The notes: generated by a model from the letters alone, not told the origin. A stretch of DNA of 21,539 bases from Tritrichomonas foetus (GCA_001839685.1 MLAK01001025.1:20601-42139); one strand, 5' to 3'. Positions 1-10,422 are shown, numbered from the stretch's first letter. Program-made: numbers and translations.

Positions 1-132
1 TATTATGCATTATCTTTTGTATTATGCATTATCTTTTGTATTATGCATTATCTTTTGTATTATGCATTTTCTTTTGTATTATGCATTATCTTTTTTTTTT
101 AGGCATTTTCTTTTTTTTTAGGCATTCTTTTA
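1..132. repeat. AT-rich minisatellite, 19-base unit
   Basis: Four 19-base units (1-19, 20-38, 39-57, 58-76) read TATTATGCATTATCTTTTG; the fourth has one A-to-T change. A fifth unit from 77 ends in a longer T run, and two more degenerate units begin with AGGCATT. The array probably continues past the left edge. The decay towards the right, with expanding T runs, suggests replication slippage. The rest of the stretch up to 330 is plain AT-rich sequence downstream of IFT122, with nothing else recognisable. Confidence 0.9.
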
Positions 133-330
133 TAAATGATGTCAAAAGTTACTAATCATAGAACATTTTTAGAGAATTCCTATGAATTATTTGATTTTAA
201 TAGAGATTATAATAAACTTTAAATTAAAGATAAAGAAAATATAATAAAAAGCCTGGATGAAAACATTCAATCTTTTTTTAATATATAATCACTTTCCATT
301 TGTTTTTCATTGTTCTTTCAATTTTTTTCT

Positions 331-3300
331 TTAGAAGTCAATTGGGACAGCGGAAGCAAAGTCTCTCAACTGCTTCAACAAATCCGAATAAGAGTCCATT
401 GTATCGGCAAACTCTCCTTCAGCTTCATGATCAAGCGGTGTCTTGCAGAGTGGACATGATCCATTTTCTAAGAAAGTCAATTCGAAATCAACATCATTGA
501 AAATAGAATTGCAACCTCTGCATCTGTGAATTGATTCTAATGTTGGATTAAGAATGTAAGAAGGTGGAACTTTAGCAGTCTTCTTCCATTCACACATGAT
601 TACAGTGCTTGGATCAACTCTTCTTAAGCTGTCGCCATTCAAAACTGGTCTTTCTTCACCATTTACAGATTTGGAAGGATCAATGATATCTGCAATATCA
701 ACAACTTGGCCATCAATTGGTGGATCTGTCTTAAGAAGCTCTTTAGCTTGTTCTTCTTCAATTCCATCAATCTTAATTGGTACAAGTGGTAAGACTTTGA
801 ATGAATAACTGCTGAATACAATTGGACATTTACATTCACTGCACCAAAGGAGAGGACCATCACCACTTGCGAAGAGTCTTGAACCACAGCGTTCACAGCA
901 TTCTCCTTCTTCTTCGTCATTCAAACCAGAAGTTCGAAGGATTGCATAATCAACTGCTTCTTGAACGGCTGGGGGAACAACAAAGAGGGAAAGTTGTTCA
1001 GCACACCATTTCATTAAACGATATTCTCCAACACTGTCAGATTCATTCAAAAGGGAGAAAAGTGCTTCAGGGAATGAAATGCCACAAATTAAGTCATCAT
1101 TCAGTGAATGAAGATACCTTGACTTGTATTCACCTCTACGAACACTATTTAAGTAAGCAACAACGTATCGACTAAGATAGAATGAGACTCCACGTTCACG
1201 AACTGTGAAAGGCGATGTTGTATCTTCCTTGAGTCTTCCAAATGCACCATAAGCACGTGCAAGATGAAGACCACTATCAACAATAAGTGAAGCTTCTTCA
1301 GGATCCTCATTAATGGATGCAAGACCAAGTGTTCGTCCATACAAGAAGAATGAAACATCTTCATAACGGTGCATCTTGATTGCATTAGAAAGAAGAACAT
1401 TTAATGATTTAAGTGCTTCATCAACACGACCTGCGATAAAGAATGAAACGAGAGATTCGAAATATTGATCATCTTCAAATAAATGTCTTGCGAATGGAAG
1501 GAAAACTTCAGGAAGTAAAGCAGGATGCATTTTTGCGAGTGATAAAGCTTCATTCCAATCTTTCATGTAAACTCTAACTTTGGCTAATGATGAAACATCA
1601 TCAAGTTGTGCAAGTAAATCAGTTGCTTCTTTAATCATATCATTATTCATAAGTGCATCAGCAGCATATTGAAGTGCTTGTGTTTGTGATGGCTCAATTT
1701 TCTTGGAAACTTCAGCAAGTTCAGTGATTTTATGTGCTTCGTTAAGTAGCGTTACAGCTTTGAGTGCTTCTCCACCAACAATGTAGAGTTCTGCAGCAAG
1801 ATCTAAATCACCCATTGCTTGGAATGATTCTGCTTGTTGAATAGCGAATTTTCGCATTCTATCACCTTGCAAAAATTGCTTCAATTTATCAAATTGTTGT
1901 AAATCGAAGTACATTTGAACAGCTCGTTCATTATCACCAAGACGCATCCATGTTCTTGCAGCAGCATCGAAGTTATTTGTCCATGCATCAACTTCTGCAT
2001 TCAAATGATCTTGAGTGAACTTTGAATCATTCACTAAATGAGACATATTTTCAATGAAGTGAAGTAATTTAATATTTCGTGCGTGTGCAGCAGCTTTAAC
2101 AGCAATGTTCATTTCACGAACACGTAAAGCAGCATCAGAAAGCTCGTTCCAGTTGTTTTCAGTTGATCCGAATGCAGCCAATTCATAAGCGCGTGCAAAA
2201 TCACCAGCCCTTGAAAGTGTTTTAACTGCAGTAGATAAAGAAACATCAATTTCCGAGAGTTGTGTTCCATTAATTGCATAAACTGTGAGTCCAGAAAATC
2301 GAATTAGTTGACCTTTGAACGTAGTAGTGATTCTTTGAAGATCAAAAGGTTTAACAGACACTTTCTCACCATCACTGAAAGCAATTAAATCATCACAAAG
2401 ATCATTCCATGCACAGACATCAACACCTTCTTCAATATAAAGAAGAGCACCACTAATTGCATCATAAACACAGCATCGTCTTTCGGAATCAACAACAGAA
2501 ATTTTAGAACGCATCATTGACACATTTATAAGTTTAATTGGTTTATCATGCTTGACCAAAACGTGTGGGAAACGATGATTGACGAAGATTTGGACGATTT
2601 GACCATCTTCAAGACCAGCAACAATACCTTCCATTGAAGCAACAGTTGAGCAAATTGCAGCATCATTTACGACTGCTGAAAAGTTGAATTCTCTAACAAA
2701 AGCACCACTTTGTGAATAAATTTTGATGCTTTTTTCGAAAACGAAAAGAAAGGCTGATGTAAATATGAAGTATTTGTTACAATTGAAGTTAGTATCAAAT
2801 CTTCCAACTTTTGTAAGTTCAAGTCTTCCTCCAATATTATCGAATGCATAAGCCGATACTTCATCTGCGAATCTGATTGCAATTTGTGTGTCTGTGACGG
2901 CAACTCCTTGAACAGGCTTGATAAATTCAACGTCTTCAATAAGATCAGTTTCAAGAACCCTTAGTCTCACTTTTGTAAGTTCTGTTCTCATTGCAAATGC
3001 AGAGTGATAAAGTGAATAAACTGGACGAAGACCCAAACTGTAAAGATGGACTGTTCCATCATCTAAACCAAGTGCCAGATATCCATCTTGGCTGACCGAT
3101 GAAGACCAAATCCATTCACCAACATCAGCAACTTCTGACAAGAGTTGTCCATCATCATTATATAATGTCACTTTTCCAGAAATGTCGGCAACAAGAATGT
3201 TTGATTGGAAGTTGAGAATATTTATTGGCTGGGCTGGAATGTTTTGTGTGAAAAGGAGTTGTGATTCCCTTGGTTTATGAATCGTTAATTTATTGTCCCA

Positions 3301-3888
3301 ATCTCCAACAATGAGAAGGTCATTTGACCACGCCATACAAAAAACTGGAACTTGTAAATGATAAGTGTAGATTTCTTGTGCGTTTTCGGAATTTCTAACT
3401 GATACTGTTCCGTTTATCATTCCGACAGCGAAAGTTTTTCCGTCAGGAGCCCAGGATGCGCACAAAACTTTGGCTGGTAAAGTGACAGGAACGACTTGCT
3501 TGATTTTCGGATGCCATACTGAGATTTCCGTTCCGGCGCAGGCAAGGAGATTCGGAGCGACTGGACTGAAAGCAAGGAAAGAGGCGGAGCCATTGATTGA
3601 AAATTTAACAATACCTTTGTTCTGTTCAGAATTCCAGATAATAACGACATCATCTGTTCCGGCTGTGGCGAAATATGGGTCATGCTGTGAGACGGCTATT
3701 GCGTAGATGGTGCTTCGATGCTTCCGAGGGTTTGTAATTAAAGTCCCGTCTTTAATATCGTAAATGTTGAGACGAGCGCCGTCGGCTGCGAGGAGTTGCT
3801 TTTGATCGGATTTTATGGCAACTGCGTAAACAGGGAGCTTTTGATCGTGATAAATGTGAACTTGTTTCCAGAGTTCCTGGACTTGCAT
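331..3888 (-). CDS. IFT122: Intraflagellar transport protein 122 (IFT-A complex)
   Basis: The 1185-residue protein is close to the size of animal IFT122 (about 1240). It is a core subunit of IFT-A, which drives retrograde transport in flagella and carries membrane cargo in. The N-terminal part (about 1-290) holds WD40 repeats, for example the segment with ATAGTDDVVIIWN near residue 75. A second beta-propeller follows to about 560, then alpha-helical TPR-like repeats to about 930. The C-terminus carries two zinc-binding knuckle pairs: C998/C1001 with C1016/C1019, and C1123/C1126 with C1145/C1148. This order of domains is typical of the family. The ATG at 3888 is preceded by a T-rich leader and a TCAAT motif about 25 bases upstream. 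The stop reads TAAAG, so a trichomonad-type UAAA polyadenylation signal would overlap it (inference). It is divergent from the gene at 4407. No intron or break was seen. Confidence 0.9.
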   Translation of the reverse strand: MQVQELWKQVHIYHDQKLPVYAVAIKSDQKQLLAADGARLNIYDIKDGTLITNPRKHRSTIYAIAVSQHDPYFATAGTDDVVIIWNSEQNKGIVKFSINGSASFLAFSPVAPNLLACAGTEISVWHPKIKQVVPVTLPAKVLCASWAPDGKTFAVGMINGTVSVRNSENAQEIYTYHLQVPVFCMAWSNDLLIVGDWDNKLTIHKPRESQLLFTQNIPAQPINILNFQSNILVADISGKVTLYNDDGQLLSEVADVGEWIWSSSVSQDGYLALGLDDGTVHLYSLGLRPVYSLYHSAFAMRTELTKVRLRVLETDLIEDVEFIKPVQGVAVTDTQIAIRFADEVSAYAFDNIGGRLELTKVGRFDTNFNCNKYFIFTSAFLFVFEKSIKIYSQSGAFVREFNFSAVVNDAAICSTVASMEGIVAGLEDGQIVQIFVNHRFPHVLVKHDKPIKLINVSMMRSKISVVDSERRCCVYDAISGALLYIEEGVDVCAWNDLCDDLIAFSDGEKVSVKPFDLQRITTTFKGQLIRFSGLTVYAINGTQLSEIDVSLSTAVKTLSRAGDFARAYELAAFGSTENNWNELSDAALRVREMNIAVKAAAHARNIKLLHFIENMSHLVNDSKFTQDHLNAEVDAWTNNFDAAARTWMRLGDNERAVQMYFDLQQFDKLKQFLQGDRMRKFAIQQAESFQAMGDLDLAAELYIVGGEALKAVTLLNEAHKITELAEVSKKIEPSQTQALQYAADALMNNDMIKEATDLLAQLDDVSSLAKVRVYMKDWNEALSLAKMHPALLPEVFLPFARHLFEDDQYFESLVSFFIAGRVDEALKSLNVLLSNAIKMHRYEDVSFFLYGRTLGLASINEDPEEASLIVDSGLHLARAYGAFGRLKEDTTSPFTVRERGVSFYLSRYVVAYLNSVRRGEYKSRYLHSLNDDLICGISFPEALFSLLNESDSVGEYRLMKWCAEQLSLFVVPPAVQEAVDYAILRTSGLNDEEEGECCERCGSRLFASGDGPLLWCSECKCPIVFSSYSFKVLPLVPIKIDGIEEEQAKELLKTDPPIDGQVVDIADIIDPSKSVNGEERPVLNGDSLRRVDPSTVIMCEWKKTAKVPPSYILNPTLESIHRCRGCNSIFNDVDFELTFLENGSCPLCKTPLDHEAEGEFADTMDSYSDLLKQLRDFASAVPIDF

Positions 3889-4406
3889 TTTTTTATTTTT
3901 ATTATATTCGATTGAATCTATTTAGAAACGTGCTGAAAAGATACGTTTACATTTTCCCTTCGAGAGGTCGAATTTATTTTCGCTTAGTTTTGGTATTTAA
4001 TAATAGTTATCATTTAAAATATTATATATACGCTAATACTATTTATTTAAATGTATTTTTAATTATAATGAAACAAGATAAATTCATTTTTATTTATGTA
4101 GATTTAGTCTATTCTAACCGTAAAATGTTCACAATTATTGGTTGGTTCATTTTTCTTTTTTCTGCATTTAATATATTATGTTTTCTCTTTAAAAAGGAAA
4201 ATTTAAATATAATACATTTTTTGATAATAATTTTGGATAAAAAATTGTCAACATTGCATCATCAGCATATATTTACACTGAATGATAAAAATGTTATGAC
4301 CAAATATATATTTAATATATAAATAGATTTTCAATTTCATCTAGGAACTTCTCAATTGTCTAGTTGATGTTTTCAATTTCCAATATCTAAACGTATAGAT
4401 TTTAGA
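3889..4406. other. Divergent intergenic region
   Basis: This 518-base spacer separates the divergent IFT122 and coiled-coil genes, so it should hold both promoters. It is extremely AT-rich. TCAATTTC occurs at 4331-4338 and again at 4373-4380; the second copy lies about 34 bases before the ATG at 4407 and may act as an initiator. An open frame on the + strand (3912-4322) begins only with TTG and reads as low-complexity hydrophobic sequence; I do not consider it a gene. Confidence 0.5.
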
Positions 4407-7400
4407 ATGAATTCATCTTTTGATTCATCTTCTGATCAGGAAAGTGTAGAAGAATTACAGAAGGTTAAACGGGTGAATGAACAGTTGAAACACGCCAACG
4501 ATAATTTATACCAAGAATTAACAACCCTTCGAGCCGAATATAAATGCGAATCCGAAAATCTAAAAAATCTCAAGAGTATTCAAGATGAAAATCAACGATT
4601 ATTAGAGATCAATAAAAAATTAATGAACGAAAAAGAAGAATTAGCTCAAAAAATCGAAGAAGATCGACAAATTATCGAAGATCTTCAAAATACAAACAAT
4701 AATGATAAACAAGACAATTTCCAAACTAACGAACAACATCAAAGTGATAAACAACATCAAAGTGATAAACAACATCAAAGTGATAAACAACATCAAAGTG
4801 ATAAACAACATCAAAGTGATAAGCAAATTCCACAAACGCCTGATGGAGCGACTTCAGAATCAGTATCGGCAAGTCCCAATACCATGAAGCGCCATTTACA
4901 TAACGCACTTGATGACAATAAGAAATTAGCCGATAACATCGATGAATTACAATATCAATATGAAATGCAAGTTGACACCAATAATGTTGTTCTTGAAGCA
5001 TTTTCACAGTATTTCAATATTGATTTCCAAACCATTGATGAATTATTAAACTATGTTGCCAAACAAGATAGCTTCTCTGCTGCTTCACACCAATCAGACA
5101 AGGAATCAATCAAAAAACTTCTTGTTTCTAACAAAAAGCTTTCTGAAAAAATGAAAAATGAGAAAAGATCTAAAAATTCTTTACAATCAGAGCTCCACAA
5201 ACTTAAGCGCCAAATGAATGCTGAAAGAAAAAAGCAAGAAAGTAAAGTCAAAGATCTGGAAAATCAAATTGTTTCATTAAAACAACAAATTGCTGTTCAA
5301 GATATCAAAAGAAACCAAGACCAAGATAGAAAAGATTCACGAATAGCTACATTAGAAAATGAAAATTGTTTATTGAAGCAACAGTTAAGTGGTATTAATA
5401 GTGCATTATACGCTCTTCCTACTTCTTTCCAATATGGTATAAATGCAGAAGGTGATAATCAAACATTTCTTCTTCAACAAAGAGTAAATGAACTAACTCA
5501 TCAATCTAAGAAATTGAAAGATGACTTAAAAGAAGCAAATAGATTACTTGAAAATTCTAAAAAACATAATGAACAACTTTCCATCAGCAATGACTCCAAA
5601 AATGAAGAAATTGCCAATTTAAGAATTGAGAGGGATGAATTTGAGGGAAAATACAACACCACATTTTCTCAAATAGAAGTATATAAAACAAAACTTCAAA
5701 AACTTCAAAATTCATTCCAAGATGCAACCAACCAAAATAAACAATCTAAAGCAGCAGCTATCAACCTTGAAAAAATTTGTGAGTCTCAGAAAAATGAATT
5801 ATCACGAGCCTTATCGGATAGGAATTCCTTAGTTTCCATGACTTATAAATTGAAATCTCTTGTCCAAAAAGAGGAAAATATTATTGACGATTTACAATCC
5901 GAAAAGAAAAAACTCAAAAAGAAACTCAAGAGTATGAAATGTAAAACACCAAATAATAGTTCAAATCCTTTGGGAAGTAATGATATACCAATAACATCTT
6001 GGTATTGTCAGGAATTTGATGAAGAGCTATGTCATAAAATTTCTGAGTATGCATCAAACGAAGGATTCCCAGCATCATCAAAATTAAAACGAGTACTGTC
6101 TACAATTGCAAAACATTACAATGATAAATTATCGAAATCCAAAGATGAATCTGCAGAAAATACTAAAAAACATGAACAATTCATTTCTCAACTAAATGAT
6201 TTCCTGGAACCAGTTGGAAAGCAATTAAGTATCCCCGATTTCAATACCGAGGCCTTAAATAACCCTATGACGGTTTGTCAATTCCGACAAAATTTGTCTT
6301 CTGCAATAAATGAAGTTCATCATTATCAAGAAACAACAGATAATTATAAATCGATATTATCAGAGTTGGGTGAAATGCTTAATGTTTCTTATGATAGTAT
6401 TCCTCAGGAAGTCCAATCACTTAAAGAAAATTGTGAATCATTCCAAAATGAACTTAAAAGTATTACTAATAAATACAAAGTGGAAAGAAAAGAAAACCTC
6501 ATTAATAAAAAGAAACTTGATCAACTGAAAGAAAAACATGGAAATGCTTTAAAGGCTAAAGATTTGAGTATATCAAAACTTAAAGCCAAAAACGACGAAT
6601 TAGAAGGGCATATTAAAAATACACAAGAAGATTTTGCTAATTTAAATAGGACAATGACTGAATCTCAACAAGAAAAGAATCAAGAGCACTTAACTGTTTT
6701 GGAACAAATTAAAGAACTACAAGAACGAATGGATAAATCAAATGACAAAAGTATTAAAGAAATTGAAGCACTTAAAGGGGAAATTCAAAATAAAGAAAAA
6801 ATAATCCGTAGATTGGAGGATGATGTTAACTTTTGGAAACAAAATTCTGCAGCAATAAAGGCATCTCACTTCCAACAAGATGAAGAAATTCAACAAGTTC
6901 ATGAGAATTATCGAAGATTGCAGGATGAATCACATCAACAATATGAGCGTGAAAAAGAAGCACTCTCAAAGCAATATGAAACCGTATGTAATAGCCTTAA
7001 GAAGAAAAATCAAGAATTACGTGATCTGATTGAGCAAATATCTGCATCATCAAATAAGTACCAAAGGACAATATCCAAACTTAAGGCTGAAAATACTCAT
7101 TTAATCCATGAAAAAGAAAAAATCCAACAAAATCTCGATTTTCAACGAGATGAAAACGCAAGACAAAAGCAAATCGATCAACAAAAGATGAAGGCATATG
7201 AAATGACCAATGATACAAAAGTTCAAAGTCAAATTGCAGAAATGAAAAACAAATTCATCCAAGATAAGAAGAAATACTTTAACTATGCAGTTAAAGTTTT
7301 CCATAATTATTATGATGGAACCAAAAATATTGATGAAAAAACATTCAAGAACACGTTATCTTCTGCAGGAGATGCTTTAAAGAAGCTATCACAGCAAGAT

Positions 7401-7493
7401 GCGGCTGTACGAAGACTTCTTGGCATAACAGATAGTGAATCTGTAGAATCTTTTATTTCTAATATGCTTCTGACACTTTATCATCAGCATTAA
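4407..7493 (+). CDS. Long coiled-coil protein with (QHQSDK)5 repeat
   Basis: The 1028-residue protein is dominated by Lys/Glu/Gln/Leu-rich heptads from about residue 15 to 970. It contains no catalytic motif, signal peptide or membrane segment. The coil is broken at residues 110-139 by five copies of QHQSDK, and again around 530-600 by a less repetitive segment with W and several aromatic residues. The last 75 residues form a separate, more compact-looking region (KKYFNYAVKVFHNYYDG ... VRRLLGITDSES) that may be a conserved end domain. Long coils of this kind in trichomonads are usually named only as coiled-coil or structural proteins; scaffolding at the cytoskeleton, basal body or Golgi is possible but unproven. 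The ATG at 4407 follows a TCAATTTC element. I do not recognise a specific orthologue. Confidence 0.85.
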   Translation: MNSSFDSSSDQESVEELQKVKRVNEQLKHANDNLYQELTTLRAEYKCESENLKNLKSIQDENQRLLEINKKLMNEKEELAQKIEEDRQIIEDLQNTNNNDKQDNFQTNEQHQSDKQHQSDKQHQSDKQHQSDKQHQSDKQIPQTPDGATSESVSASPNTMKRHLHNALDDNKKLADNIDELQYQYEMQVDTNNVVLEAFSQYFNIDFQTIDELLNYVAKQDSFSAASHQSDKESIKKLLVSNKKLSEKMKNEKRSKNSLQSELHKLKRQMNAERKKQESKVKDLENQIVSLKQQIAVQDIKRNQDQDRKDSRIATLENENCLLKQQLSGINSALYALPTSFQYGINAEGDNQTFLLQQRVNELTHQSKKLKDDLKEANRLLENSKKHNEQLSISNDSKNEEIANLRIERDEFEGKYNTTFSQIEVYKTKLQKLQNSFQDATNQNKQSKAAAINLEKICESQKNELSRALSDRNSLVSMTYKLKSLVQKEENIIDDLQSEKKKLKKKLKSMKCKTPNNSSNPLGSNDIPITSWYCQEFDEELCHKISEYASNEGFPASSKLKRVLSTIAKHYNDKLSKSKDESAENTKKHEQFISQLNDFLEPVGKQLSIPDFNTEALNNPMTVCQFRQNLSSAINEVHHYQETTDNYKSILSELGEMLNVSYDSIPQEVQSLKENCESFQNELKSITNKYKVERKENLINKKKLDQLKEKHGNALKAKDLSISKLKAKNDELEGHIKNTQEDFANLNRTMTESQQEKNQEHLTVLEQIKELQERMDKSNDKSIKEIEALKGEIQNKEKIIRRLEDDVNFWKQNSAAIKASHFQQDEEIQQVHENYRRLQDESHQQYEREKEALSKQYETVCNSLKKKNQELRDLIEQISASSNKYQRTISKLKAENTHLIHEKEKIQQNLDFQRDENARQKQIDQQKMKAYEMTNDTKVQSQIAEMKNKFIQDKKKYFNYAVKVFHNYYDGTKNIDEKTFKNTLSSAGDALKKLSQQDAAVRRLLGITDSESVESFISNMLLTLYHQH
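4734..4823 (+). repeat. Five tandem 18-base repeats inside the coiled-coil gene
   Basis: Five units of CAACATCAAAGTGATAAA run at 4734-4751, 4752-4769, 4770-4787, 4788-4805 and 4806-4823. They are identical except for the final base of the last unit (A to G, synonymous). They encode QHQSDK five times, in frame. The near-perfect identity at silent positions points to recent expansion or ongoing homogenisation. The unit has no stop in several frames on both strands, which creates spurious overlapping open frames here. Confidence 0.97.
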
Positions 7494-7728
7494 TTATTAC
7501 TTATGTTAATATGTAAATTTTATTATTATTCCATTTTTCAATCATTTTTTCAAAACTTTTCATAACATTGTTTATTTATATACATTAGATTGAAACTTGT
7601 GAAATCCTTCTTCCTTATATAGTTCAAGAAGTTTTTAACGCAGCAATGAAAAAAAAAAAAATTAATATCAAAAAAGAATTGAAAAATATATAGTTTACTA
7701 TGTGTGATTTCATGCGTGTTATCTTCAT

Positions 7729-8751
7729 CTACATCTCATCTGTTCCTTTTCTTTCTTCATTTCTAAGATTTTCATCTTCTTCATTTCTATTGTTTTCATT
7801 TCCCTCATTATTATCGTTTTCATCCTCTTCGTTTTTATTGTTTTCGTCATTATCACTATCATCATCGTCATCATCATTGTTGTTGTAGTCTTCTAAATCA
7901 TCATCATCATATACTTCACTAACTTTTTGGAAGATGTAAACATAATGGAGTTGGGTTTTGGAGTCATCAGATGTATCATTGATAATAATTGGATCATAAA
8001 GTTTCCATCCTGATCCAACAGACGAAAATAAATCCATTCTATAAGATGGTTCTCCATAAGTGATTTCAATAAAAAGTCCACCACTTCTCAAAACACGATG
8101 AATTTCATCAATTGTTAGAAAAACGTTTCTTGTTGAATTTTCACCACACATAATCGCATCAAGTGTTCCTTTGTCAAAAACGAGATCAAAAAATTCGTCT
8201 TCAAATGTCATGTTCATACAATCCATTGTAAACCAAATTAAATTTGGGTTATCTTGGTATTTCTCAAGCATTTGCTCAATTACAACAGAAGATATATCAA
8301 TACTAACTACAGTTTGGAAAGTAGATTTTTGCATATCAGCAGACATTTCAGAATTTCCACATCCAATGTTAAGAACAATTTCATCACCATTAAAAAGTGG
8401 CTTTAATGTTTTTTCTAAAACACTCCATTTTCGATACCAATCAAATGGATCGGTACAAATTTCATATCGTTCATCCCAATAAGAAGGTGAGCCATAGTCT
8501 TGTTCACTCATTTCACTTTCTGCTTCTTCCTCTTCTTCCTCATGAATTGGTGAATTTTGATAATCAACTAAGAGTTCTATCAGTTCTTCTGATGTACAAC
8601 CAAGCTTCTCTTTAAGTCCATCGAAATCTATATCGTCCATAATGGATTTTTTCGAATCTTTTTCGATTTCATCATAATTTTGTGTTTTTGGTATTTCTTC
8701 GATGTCTTTTTGTTCTTGAATATCTTCAGCAATTGTTGATGTTTCTGTCAT
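7729..8751 (-). CDS. SAM-dependent methyltransferase, METTL13/EEF1AKMT4 type
   Basis: The protein is 340 residues from the ATG at 8751. The frame stays open to 8805, but only from a TTG. After an acidic N-terminal extension comes the family signature YWDERY (about 91-96). SAM-binding motif I, VLNIGCGNSEMS, starts near 126. The acidic residue after the second strand is in SIDIS (150-154), and FDLVFDKGTLDAIM (about 188-201) follows. These are the landmarks of the class I fold in the METTL13/EEF1AKMT4 group, several members of which methylate lysines or the N-terminus of elongation factor eEF1A. Assigning that substrate here is inference. The last 60 residues are an Asp/Glu/Asn-rich low-complexity tail that I do not associate with the family. 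The gene ends with TAG and has a TCAACG motif about 19 bases before the ATG. Confidence 0.85.
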   Translation of the reverse strand: MTETSTIAEDIQEQKDIEEIPKTQNYDEIEKDSKKSIMDDIDFDGLKEKLGCTSEELIELLVDYQNSPIHEEEEEEAESEMSEQDYGSPSYWDERYEICTDPFDWYRKWSVLEKTLKPLFNGDEIVLNIGCGNSEMSADMQKSTFQTVVSIDISSVVIEQMLEKYQDNPNLIWFTMDCMNMTFEDEFFDLVFDKGTLDAIMCGENSTRNVFLTIDEIHRVLRSGGLFIEITYGEPSYRMDLFSSVGSGWKLYDPIIINDTSDDSKTQLHYVYIFQKVSEVYDDDDLEDYNNNDDDDDDSDNDENNKNEEDENDNNEGNENNRNEEDENLRNEERKGTDEM

Positions 8752-9390
8752 AGTTTCAGGATTTCGTTGAGCACAAAAGGAAAAATAAAATAGAAAGAGA
8801 ATCAACGTTTAAAAATTAGGATCTTTTCAAAAAGTTCGCAGATATGATCGGTTTTCCAAAATTATTTTTTATTTCTGTTAATCGCGATATTTTTAAAATA
8901 ATTACTATGGAGAAATGTGAAATAATGAAAATATTTTTGGAAATATAGACTATAATTCAAGATATTAGAAAGACAAAAAATCTGGTTGACTACTTATCTT
9001 TCAATGGGATCACTCAAAAGCATAGAAAAAAATGAAAGAAACAAATGACATCAACTTTTTCAATATTTTATTTGTCTGTATCACCAATCAATCACTCTAC
9101 TGTAGACTGAATACAGTTTTCTTTTTAAAGATCAATTATCTCATTTTTTTTACGGAGAACAAATTCAATGATGTTCTATTTAAAACAATATTAATGTTTT
9201 CTTGAAATTCAAATTCAATAAATTTTAGAGTATGAATATTTTTTCACATGGAGAATATGATGACATACATCTCCTTATATTTATTTTAAAAAGTCAATAA
9301 AATTAAGATAGAAATAAAACATTTATTTTGATTGTTTCTTAAAACACAAAAGTATCTATAGAGTTCAAATCCTAACTTTAATTTTCAACA
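8752..9390. other. AT-rich intergenic spacer
   Basis: About 640 bases lie between two genes on the minus strand. The part just above 8751 must hold the methyltransferase promoter. A small inverted repeat, ACTGTA-7 bases-TACAGT, sits near 9100-9118. A TTAAAG about 15 bases beyond the stop of the downstream-numbered coiled-coil gene could serve as its UAAA polyadenylation signal. I see no coding region or RNA gene here. Confidence 0.5.
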
Positions 9391-10422
9391 CTATGAATCA
9401 TCAGACACATCATTCTTTTCTTCCTCTTCCTCTGCTTCTTCTTGATTTCCCTCTAATTTTGTCTTATATTCATTTAAACCATTAATTAATTTCAATATTT
9501 GTGATTTTTTTAACTTTTCTTCTTTTGTTTCACTTTCAATCTGGTTTATATCCTCTCTCAAATTATTAATGGAATTTTTCAATGAGTTTTTCTTTTCTTC
9601 AGCTTCATCTTGCATGCTTTTTAGATTTGATGCATTTTCGCGAACTTTTACCATCATTCTTTCAATTTGTGCCAATTTCTCTCGATTTTGAAACATACTA
9701 TCTAATTTTTCAATCATATCGACTTTCACTATTTTAAAATCCTCTGTTAAATTTATTACTTCATGAGTGTCACTTTTCCTTTCAGATTTAATTTCGTCCG
9801 ATTTTTTGGAAATTGCTTCAAATGTCTCTCTTAGTGCATTCAATTTTGCAGAACTTTTCTGAACCGATTGCGTTAAATTGATGATTATAATTTTTTTTCG
9901 ATTGATTTCAGAATTTAATGAATCAATTTCGTGAACAATATCTTTATTAGTTTTACTGATATCTCTTATCAAATTTTGATAGAATACCTTCTTTTTATCC
10001 ATTTTACCTTTGGTTCCATTCAATTCATCTAATACTTGTTGCTCTTTTTCTTTTCTTTTGGAAATCTCTTCATAGTGGTTTTTAATAAAATCATGGGTTT
10101 CATTTATGAATATATCATAAAAGTTTTTAACTTTAGAAATGTTTGCTGTATTCATGTGAAAGGATGAAATGAAATCATCAAATCCTTTCGAATAGATTTT
10201 CCATTTACTGTAGCTTGTTTTGCACCGTGATAGATTTTCATCAATTTGTTGTGATATGTTGTTCATAATGGCGTCCGGTGATAAAATAACGGAATATTTA
10301 TTCACACTTGATTTTTTTACAGGTGCCTGATAAATCACTGATTTAGTTTGATCATTTGATCTTATCTTTGTGTTCCTTAGATTCCCATGGAAAGGGCGAA
10401 AAAGGCGCCTTCTTTTGATCAT
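9391..10422 (-). CDS. Coiled-coil protein with basic N-terminus and acidic C-terminus
   Basis: The protein is 343 residues from the ATG at 10422. The frame extends seven codons further to 10443, but only to a TTG. It starts with a strongly basic segment (MIKRRRLFRPF), then a region of mixed composition to about 110 containing W and several F/Y residues. A continuous coiled coil follows from about 115 to 320. The C-terminus is a run of glutamates ending in DVSDDS. No catalytic motif, signal peptide or membrane segment is visible. The shape (basic head, helical stalk, acidic tail) suggests a structural or adaptor protein. I do not recognise the family. Its promoter region is shared with the divergent gene at 10808. 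Confidence 0.75.
   Translation of the reverse strand: MIKRRRLFRPFHGNLRNTKIRSNDQTKSVIYQAPVKKSSVNKYSVILSPDAIMNNISQQIDENLSRCKTSYSKWKIYSKGFDDFISSFHMNTANISKVKNFYDIFINETHDFIKNHYEEISKRKEKEQQVLDELNGTKGKMDKKKVFYQNLIRDISKTNKDIVHEIDSLNSEINRKKIIIINLTQSVQKSSAKLNALRETFEAISKKSDEIKSERKSDTHEVINLTEDFKIVKVDMIEKLDSMFQNREKLAQIERMMVKVRENASNLKSMQDEAEEKKNSLKNSINNLREDINQIESETKEEKLKKSQILKLINGLNEYKTKLEGNQEEAEEEEEKNDVSDDS

Noticed and set aside
3912..4322. 136-codon open frame on the + strand
   Set aside because: It starts with TTG, is made of AT-driven F/I/Y/N/K codons, and lies in a divergent promoter region. An internal ATG would leave about 84 hydrophobic residues with no family resemblance.
4641..5007. Open frames overlapping the 18-base repeat on both strands (for example 4702-4887 +, 4641-4835 -, 4726-5007 -)
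   Set aside because: They are open only because the repeat unit has no stop in those frames. Their products are monotonous repeats, and the long coiled-coil frame is clearly the gene.
8752..8805. N-terminal extension of the methyltransferase (hydrophobic, signal-like)
   Set aside because: The extension begins with TTG, not ATG, and its hydrophobic look comes from spacer sequence. The ATG at 8751 is preferred.
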